From the NCBI RefSeq assembly GCF_004345565.1, contig NZ_SLWA01000012.1, positions 62,001-126,000 on the forward strand: 64,000 nucleotides of DNA, read 5' to 3'. Under the pieces are notes generated by a model that was not told the DNA's origin, searched no databases, and worked only from the letters and a program-made list of their open reading frames with translations. How positions within the stretch are numbered: the first letter of the stretch is position 1; each line of letters begins with the position of its first letter. Shown in pieces: positions 59,720-64,000 of the stretch. The position numbers and the translations under genes are program-made. This stretch comes from Flavobacterium circumlabens (GTDB lineage: Bacteria > Bacteroidota > Bacteroidia > Flavobacteriales > Flavobacteriaceae).

Positions 59720-60226
59720 AGGAATACACTACGTTTTAAGTAGTAACATATTATATTTACATTCTCAATTGAGGAGTTTGCAAATTTACATACAATATTC
59801 TTTAAAATAAAATCAATAATATACTATATATCAACATTTTGCATTAATCGAATATTTAAATCTGACATAAAAACTATAAATTGAACCCGGTAATATCTAA
59901 AATAAGTTTTATCTTTAAAAGATCATAAATCTTATTTCAATAGGAATAAAATGACAAAAACATCGATTAAATGCAAATAATATCGATTAAATGCATTTTT
60001 TTGAAAATTAAATTAAAATTTTCTTACATTTAACTTTCGAAAAAAGTGCTTTTGACGCAAAAGGTTAAGCAATTAAAAATTTAACATAAATAAATTAATT
60101 TAACAACAGATTTTCCCATAACAATTTTGATATTTTGTCGTTATGTTGTTGTTTTGTTTAATAAAAATAAAATGGGAAAGCCGAAAACCATAAAGAGTAG
60201 GCAAAAATTAAAAACTCCAAACTTAT
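59720..60226. other. AT-rich divergent region with a 14-bp direct repeat
   Basis: This 507-base stretch separates mtaB from a secreted protein. The 14-base word ATCGATTAAATGCA occurs at 59962-59975 and 59982-59995, 20 bases apart, on the same face of the helix. The only other item is a TATTTTG box near 60131-60137. No gene is seen. Confidence 0.7.
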
Positions 60227-60748
60227 ATGAAAGCATTTTTACCCACAATCTGCTTGATGTTCTTAACCATTTTCAGTTCGCAAGCGCAAACTGCTGCTGC
60301 TCCGGCTACTAATCCGTTCCCATCAATTAGTACATTAACAAGCTGGGCCAGTTTAAATTCTCAATCACAGTTTGATATTGCAATTCGTGCTGTGGGGTTT
60401 AAATTTGAAGTAAAAGAACCAGGAGAAGGATCTACTGCATACACTTACATCCGCAAAGTAATGGTAAATGAAGTGAACTATACGGATAGAATTGTTTACA
60501 GAATTACCAATAATAATTCTGCAAGTATTATCTCATTAGTAACTGCTTCTACTGATTTAGTTAGTTTGTACACACCGCAATTGGCAACTTTTAAAAACAA
60601 CAATTGTAAAACAGAAATGTCTAAAGACAAAAACACAACTTGTACTTGTTACGAAAGTGTAAATTTTGCAATTGATCTTTGTGACGAACGCGTAAAATTA
60701 ACAATGGGTGACGGAAATAAATATTTTGTTTCTGTAGCCAAAAAATAG
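60227..60748 (+). CDS. Secreted protein of unknown function
   Basis: The 173-residue protein has a signal peptide (ending FLTIFSSQAQ), an Ala/Pro-rich stretch and a soluble domain with strands and four Cys (KNNNCKTEMS, TTCTCYESV, FAIDLCDERV). The Cys residues may form disulfides in the periplasm. No family is recognised. It is preceded by the long intergenic region with the 14-base direct repeat. Confidence 0.75.
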   Translation: MKAFLPTICLMFLTIFSSQAQTAAAPATNPFPSISTLTSWASLNSQSQFDIAIRAVGFKFEVKEPGEGSTAYTYIRKVMVNEVNYTDRIVYRITNNNSASIISLVTASTDLVSLYTPQLATFKNNNCKTEMSKDKNTTCTCYESVNFAIDLCDERVKLTMGDGNKYFVSVAKK

Positions 60749-60846
60749 TTCTGAATATTTCAGAAAGATAAACTTCGAGCTGTTTTCCAAATCTTTTTAA
60801 ATCTTCAGGAGTAAGTTTAAAAAGATTTGGGATGCATTTCTTAGGA

Positions 60847-61374
60847 TTACAAGTTGGGATTTTTTAATTCGTACCAAACATCCGATTCTCCTTCATATTC
60901 GAAAGAATTTACATATTGCAATCCCAGCTTTTCTAAAATTCTTCTGGAATTCTCATTTCCGGCATTTGCATACGCATAAAGAGACTCTGCTTTCATTACC
61001 TTAAAAGCATAATCTATAAAAGCTTTCCCGGCTTCGGTAGCATATCCTTTTCTCCAGTGTTTTTCGATGAAACGATAGCCTATTTCATAAAAGTCTTTAT
61101 GATTATTGATTTCAGTGGTTATAAATTTGATTCCCGACCAGCCCAAAAATTCATTGGTTTCTTTTAGGATAACTGCCCAACGACCTGTATCAAAATCTTT
61201 ATATTGCTGCTGAACAAACTCAATGTAAGCAAGACTTTCATCAATATGGGTAATAGGTTTATTTCCTAAATAAGTATGCACATTTGGATTAGATTCCAAT
61301 TCAAACATTCCTTCCACATCCGAAAGAAGAAATTCCCTCAAGATTAAGCGTTCCGTTTCGATCGGATCTTTCAT
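60847..61374 (-). CDS. GNAT-family acetyltransferase (RimJ/RimL type)
   Basis: The 175-residue protein has the RimJ-type start ETERLILREFLLSDVEGMFE, motif A-like YEIGYRFIEKHWRKGYATEA and the segment YANAGNENSRRILEKLGLQ, which bind acetyl-CoA. The substrate may be a protein N-terminus or an amine; this cannot be read. It is 7 bases downstream of the HAD gene and probably co-transcribed. Confidence 0.92.
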   Translation of the reverse strand: MKDPIETERLILREFLLSDVEGMFELESNPNVHTYLGNKPITHIDESLAYIEFVQQQYKDFDTGRWAVILKETNEFLGWSGIKFITTEINNHKDFYEIGYRFIEKHWRKGYATEAGKAFIDYAFKVMKAESLYAYANAGNENSRRILEKLGLQYVNSFEYEGESDVWYELKNPNL

Positions 61375-61380
61375 CAGAAA

Positions 61381-62184
61381 TTAATTTAAAATGTAACGCT
61401 GCACTACCTCAGCAACTCCGTCATTATTATTGGAAGCAACAATCAGATTGGCTCTGTCGCGTAATTCCGGGGTTACATTATCAACCCAAACGCCAAGTCC
61501 GGCATATTCAATCATCGTAAGATCGTTTCCGGCGTTTCCTACTGCAATAATTTCACTTTGGTGAATATTGAGCTTAGCCGCCAGAAGTTTCAGACTCGCC
61601 GCTTTATCGATTCCGTTTTGCGCTGCTTCCAGGAAAAAAGGCTTAGACATGGCAATACTTAAATGAGGCATTGCTATTTTTAAATCCTGCTCTACTTTTT
61701 TTAAATAAGAAGGTTCTTCCAATAAAATACATTTAACTGCCGGTCTGTTTACGGCATCCTTGAAACTTGATACTTTGCGATGTGGCAATCCTGTTATTTC
61801 TTTTTCTATTTCGATATATTCCGAATCGGTTTCACTGATAATTTCATTATCAAGATAAGTAATAATGTGGGTTTTCATCTTCACACTATAATCGTACAAT
61901 TCATGAATCTGTTCGATCGTTAGCTTTTGCTCAAATAAAATAAGATCGTCTTTTACCGTACTAATAATAGCTCCGTTAAATGAAATGAGAAACGAATCGT
62001 TTAAATCTAATTCTAATTCTTTGGCATAAGCAGTCATTGCAGAAGTGGGGCGACCGGAAGCCAAAACCACGTAAACACCTTTTGCCTGAGCTTCAATAAG
62101 TACTTTTTTATTTAATTCCGAAATTTTATGATCGTCATTCAACAAGGTATCATCCATGTCGAGTACCAGCATTTTATATTGCAT
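61381..62184 (-). CDS. Cof-type HAD phosphatase
   Basis: The 267-residue protein has the HAD motifs DMDDTLLNDDHKIS (nucleophile Asp), ASGRPTSAMT (motif II) and GNAGNDLTMIEYAGLG (motif IV), with a C2-type cap between. Cof-type enzymes dephosphorylate sugar phosphates, flavins or pyridoxal phosphate. It is followed by the GNAT gene 7 bases on. Confidence 0.93.
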   Translation of the reverse strand: MQYKMLVLDMDDTLLNDDHKISELNKKVLIEAQAKGVYVVLASGRPTSAMTAYAKELELDLNDSFLISFNGAIISTVKDDLILFEQKLTIEQIHELYDYSVKMKTHIITYLDNEIISETDSEYIEIEKEITGLPHRKVSSFKDAVNRPAVKCILLEEPSYLKKVEQDLKIAMPHLSIAMSKPFFLEAAQNGIDKAASLKLLAAKLNIHQSEIIAVGNAGNDLTMIEYAGLGVWVDNVTPELRDRANLIVASNNNDGVAEVVQRYILN

Positions 62185-62189
62185 GTTTT

Positions 62190-62310
62190 TTTTAGTTTTA
62201 AGTCGCAGTCTCAGTGGACAGTGTTGTAACTGTGAACTGAGACTGATTACTTTTACTTACTTTATATCAATCTGTTTTCTACACTGAGACTGAAAACTGA
62301 GACTGAAGAC
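62190..62310. repeat. GACTGAGACTGAAAACT-word repeat
   Basis: The gap between the HAD and DUF2007 genes holds AGTCGCAGTCTCAGTGGACA on one side and CACTGAGACTGAAAACTGAG on the other, giving a long imperfect inverted repeat. A similar run is at 62590-62618. Confidence 0.8.
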
Positions 62311-62314
62311 TTAT

Positions 62315-62533
62315 TTAAATACTCATTCTGAAATCCTCGATAACAGGATTTGCTTTTGCGAAATCGGTTTCTTGTATAAAGACCTCTACTGCCAAATCGG
62401 TTTGTCCAAAACCACCTAATCTTGCCGATTGGATATTATCTTTTTTTGCAGTTTCTACTCCTGCTTCTTCTAATCTTTGCTGTAAGGCAATCGCTAAAAC
62501 TTCACTTCCTGAAAACACCTTCATTAATCCCAT
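62315..62533 (-). CDS. DUF2007-type small protein
   Basis: The 72-residue protein has MKVFSGSEVLAIALQQRLEE and the segment ETDFAKANPVIEDF, the pattern of DUF2007, a PII-like ferredoxin fold. The true start may be the Met at codon 4 (62524). Such proteins are thought to be signal transducers, but no function is proven. It lies in a short minus-strand run separated by repeats. Confidence 0.85.
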   Translation of the reverse strand: MGLMKVFSGSEVLAIALQQRLEEAGVETAKKDNIQSARLGGFGQTDLAVEVFIQETDFAKANPVIEDFRMSI

Positions 62534-62618
62534 AACATTTTATTTTTTTATTAATTAGTATATTTTTTAATAACAGCGCTTGATTCCAACACTGTTAACT
62601 GAGACTGAGACTTGAGAC

Positions 62619-63284
62619 TTATTCCTCTTCTTCAATCTGATCTTCTTCTTCGTCCAGTTCTTCTTCACCTTCTTCATCCATATCAAAAAGGTAAGGCTCC
62701 AGTAACATTTTGTCAGCCAAAATTTCGATACGTTCCGTTAATTCTTCTGCAAAAATAATACGTTGTGTTTTTGCGATACTGTTAGAAATACGCATGATTT
62801 TAGTTTCATGACGCAATTTGAGAATTGGATCTGCATCATCCAGAATAAACATTTTAAGACGGTTTACGTTATAACCTGCAGTCGTAAACATATCGCTCAA
62901 TTTATTTGGCGTTCCGATTAAAACATCAACTCCGGTAGAAATATAGTTTTTATCGTAGTCCATATCGCCTTTGTCATGAACACCATATACTTCAAGGTTG
63001 GTATATTTTCCGTATTTCGCAAAAAGCTCCACCATTTCCAATACCTTGGTTTTGTCTTCAACAATAATTAAAGCTCTTGGTGATTCTTCTACCTGACCCG
63101 CCAATTGCTGAATGACGTTCAAAACAATTGTCGTTGATTTTCCACTTTCTTTCGGGGAAAGAACAATACAGTCAGAACCGCTTTTTATAGTCGAAAAAGT
63201 TTCTTTCTGTAATATGTTAGGTTCCGTCAGACCGTTTTCTATTAAGGCGTCCTGTAACTTCTCGTTTATTTTTTTTAGTTTCAT
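62619..63284 (-). CDS. DEAD-box helicase-like protein, N-terminal domain only
   Basis: The ATG at 63284 gives 221 residues; the upstream frame to 63392 is made of the TAAGCTGTAGG repeat. Motifs present: a Q-motif-like GLTEPNILQKETF, Walker A variant SPKESGKST, Ib GTPNKL and motif II FILDDADPIL (DDAD). Motif III SAT is replaced by AEE, and the second helicase domain is absent. The tail is a run of acidic residues. It is probably a non-processive or inactive helicase relative that binds RNA or a partner. Confidence 0.85.
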   Translation of the reverse strand: MKLKKINEKLQDALIENGLTEPNILQKETFSTIKSGSDCIVLSPKESGKSTTIVLNVIQQLAGQVEESPRALIIVEDKTKVLEMVELFAKYGKYTNLEVYGVHDKGDMDYDKNYISTGVDVLIGTPNKLSDMFTTAGYNVNRLKMFILDDADPILKLRHETKIMRISNSIAKTQRIIFAEELTERIEILADKMLLEPYLFDMDEEGEEELDEEEDQIEEEE

Positions 63285-63450
63285 TTTTTTAATGCTGTAA
63301 GCTGTAGGCTGTAGGCTATAAGCTACTTGCCATAAGCAAATTGATTTATTATTTAATGCTATAGGCTTTAAGCTATAAGCTGTAGGCCCCATGCAATTAC
63401 TTTATTTTTTTTCACTTTCTGGCTTATGGCTTATAGCCTAAAGCATATTG
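63285..63450. repeat. TATAAGCTGTAGG-word repeat
   Basis: Words such as GCTGTAGGCTATAAGCTAC, GCTTTAAGCTATAAGCTGTA and, inverted, TTATGGCTTATAGCCTAAAGC fill the gap. It forms a multi-branched inverted repeat and produces a false extended helicase frame. Confidence 0.85.
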
Positions 63451-63458
63451 CCCTTTTT

Positions 63459-64000
63459 CTATTTTGTGGCAAACATTTTTACGTCCGTTTCTGAGATTTC
63501 GTTTCCGCCCAGGATAATCAGTCTTTCGATTACATTTCGAAGCTCACGAATATTTCCTGTCCAGTCATATTCCTGTAATAATTGTATGGCCTGCACAGAA
63601 AACACTTTGACAGCATTCCCCTGCTCCGATGCGATTTTCTCTGTAAAATGCGTAATCAAGGCCGGAATATCTTCACGTCTTTCATTTAATGGGGGAACTT
63701 TAATTAAAATCACAGCCAGTCTGTGGTATAAATCTTCACGGAAACGACCTTCGGCAATTTCTGTTTTTAAATCTTTATTGGTTGCTGCAACCACGCGGAC
63801 ATCTACTTTTATATCTTTTTCGGCTCCGACTCTGGTAATCATACTTTCCTGAAGAGCCCTTAAAACCTTGGCTTGTGCCGAAAGACTCATATCGCCAATT
63901 TCATCTAAGAAAATAGTTCCTTTATCTGCTGCTTCAAACTTTCCGGCACGATCTTTCACTGCCGATGTAAAAGCACCTTTTACATGTCCGAACAATTCAC
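63459..64000 (-). CDS. Sigma-54-dependent activator AAA+ domain, 5' partial
   Basis: The frame is open through the window end, so the N-terminal part lies outside. The visible part reads ELFGHVKGAFTSAVKDRAGK, then GTIFLDEIGDM (Walker B), the arginine-finger region FREDLYHRLAVI and the C-terminal WTGNIRELRNVIERLII. The GAFTGA loop is GAFTSA. The gene ends (SETDVKMFATK) without a Fis-type DNA-binding HTH, so it may be a response regulator that acts without specific DNA binding. About 180 residues are visible. Confidence 0.9.
   Translation of the reverse strand, partial: ELFGHVKGAFTSAVKDRAGKFEAADKGTIFLDEIGDMSLSAQAKVLRALQESMITRVGAEKDIKVDVRVVAATNKDLKTEIAEGRFREDLYHRLAVILIKVPPLNERREDIPALITHFTEKIASEQGNAVKVFSVQAIQLLQEYDWTGNIRELRNVIERLIILGGNEISETDVKMFATK

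Noticed and set aside
60127..60312. Plus-strand open frame upstream of the secreted protein
   Set aside because: It is in another frame, overlaps the signal peptide and has no motif.
63285..63450. CRISPR-like array in the TATAAGCTGTAGG repeat
   Set aside because: Repeat units vary in length and sequence, there are no unique spacers of constant size, and no cas gene is near.

Overview
The window is about 64 kb of AT-rich chromosomal DNA that reads as core genome of a Flavobacterium-like member of the Bacteroidota. The reasons are: promoter -7 boxes of the TAnnTTTG type close to start codons (before ndk, purB, the DUF2795 gene, the Rrf2 gene and others); almost no Shine-Dalgarno sequences; the ribosomal order rpmB-rpmG-DUF4295-ftsY; a long SecA of 1114 residues; short lipoprotein signals ending in SC; TonB-dependent receptor and plug modules; and DciA-like DUF721, DUF2795 and CinA proteins of flavobacterial type. 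No rRNA, tRNA, CRISPR array, insertion sequence, integrase or phage gene was seen.

Layout. 1-4.7 kb: end of a DUF5009/HGSNAT-like membrane acyltransferase, ndk, a secreted protein, a lipoprotein/DUF721 pair preceded by a structured RNA-like element, and a serine hydrolase lipoprotein. 4.8-12.9 kb: a minus-strand housekeeping run (small membrane protein, ftsY, DUF4295, rpmG, rpmB, cinA, HPt, FAH hydrolase, DnaQ-like exonuclease, 2-oxoacid dehydrogenase E2, glycosyltransferase). 13-17.3 kb: polysaccharide-related genes (CpsB-type phosphatase, polyprenyl glycosylphosphotransferase) and a second DUF5009 protein. 17.4-26.1 kb: XRE regulator, ABC-F ATPase, a zinc-ribbon SDR, a methyltransferase, an exporter ATPase and a cobalamin adenosyltransferase. 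26.3-34.6 kb: DUF2795, secA, then a metal-uptake-like set (small Cys protein, TonB-dependent receptor, PepSY protein). 34.7-47.3 kb: TrmH-type methylase, an APS kinase/sulfotransferase pair, a sirtuin, purB, a cation/proton antiporter, 1-Cys peroxiredoxin, two exporters, an Rrf2 regulator with its oxidoreductase, and meaB. 47.3-53.7 kb: LTA-synthase-like sulfatase, MATE exporter, beta-barrel protein, PPK2 and a propeller-like protein. 53.9-56.1 kb: an ECF sigma factor, a membrane anti-sigma-like protein and a secreted protein; the last two carry barrel-less TonB-plug modules. 56.2-64 kb: LURP-one-like protein, SDR, mtaB, GNAT, HAD phosphatase, DUF2007, half a DEAD-box helicase and a sigma-54 activator cut by the window end.

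The main structure outside genes is in the 3' intergenic gaps. Many are filled with word-like repeats in a few families (CTTAG words, GACTGAAAACT words, AAATTCCAA words, CCTTTGAACC words, TTCACGAATT words, TATAAGCTGTAGG words) arranged as long inverted repeats. At several convergent gene pairs they run nearly from stop codon to stop codon. A 16-bp palindrome, CCCGATAGCTATCGGG, occurs three times and in one case interrupts such a repeat. Three structured elements resemble the Flavo-1 type of RNA as I remember it.

The best candidates for unusual biology are the sigma/anti-sigma/plug triad (53916-56112), the single-Cys Rrf2 regulator with a 16/17-identical operator before itself and before its neighbour (44752-45217), the intergenic repeat families, and the Flavo-1-like elements.
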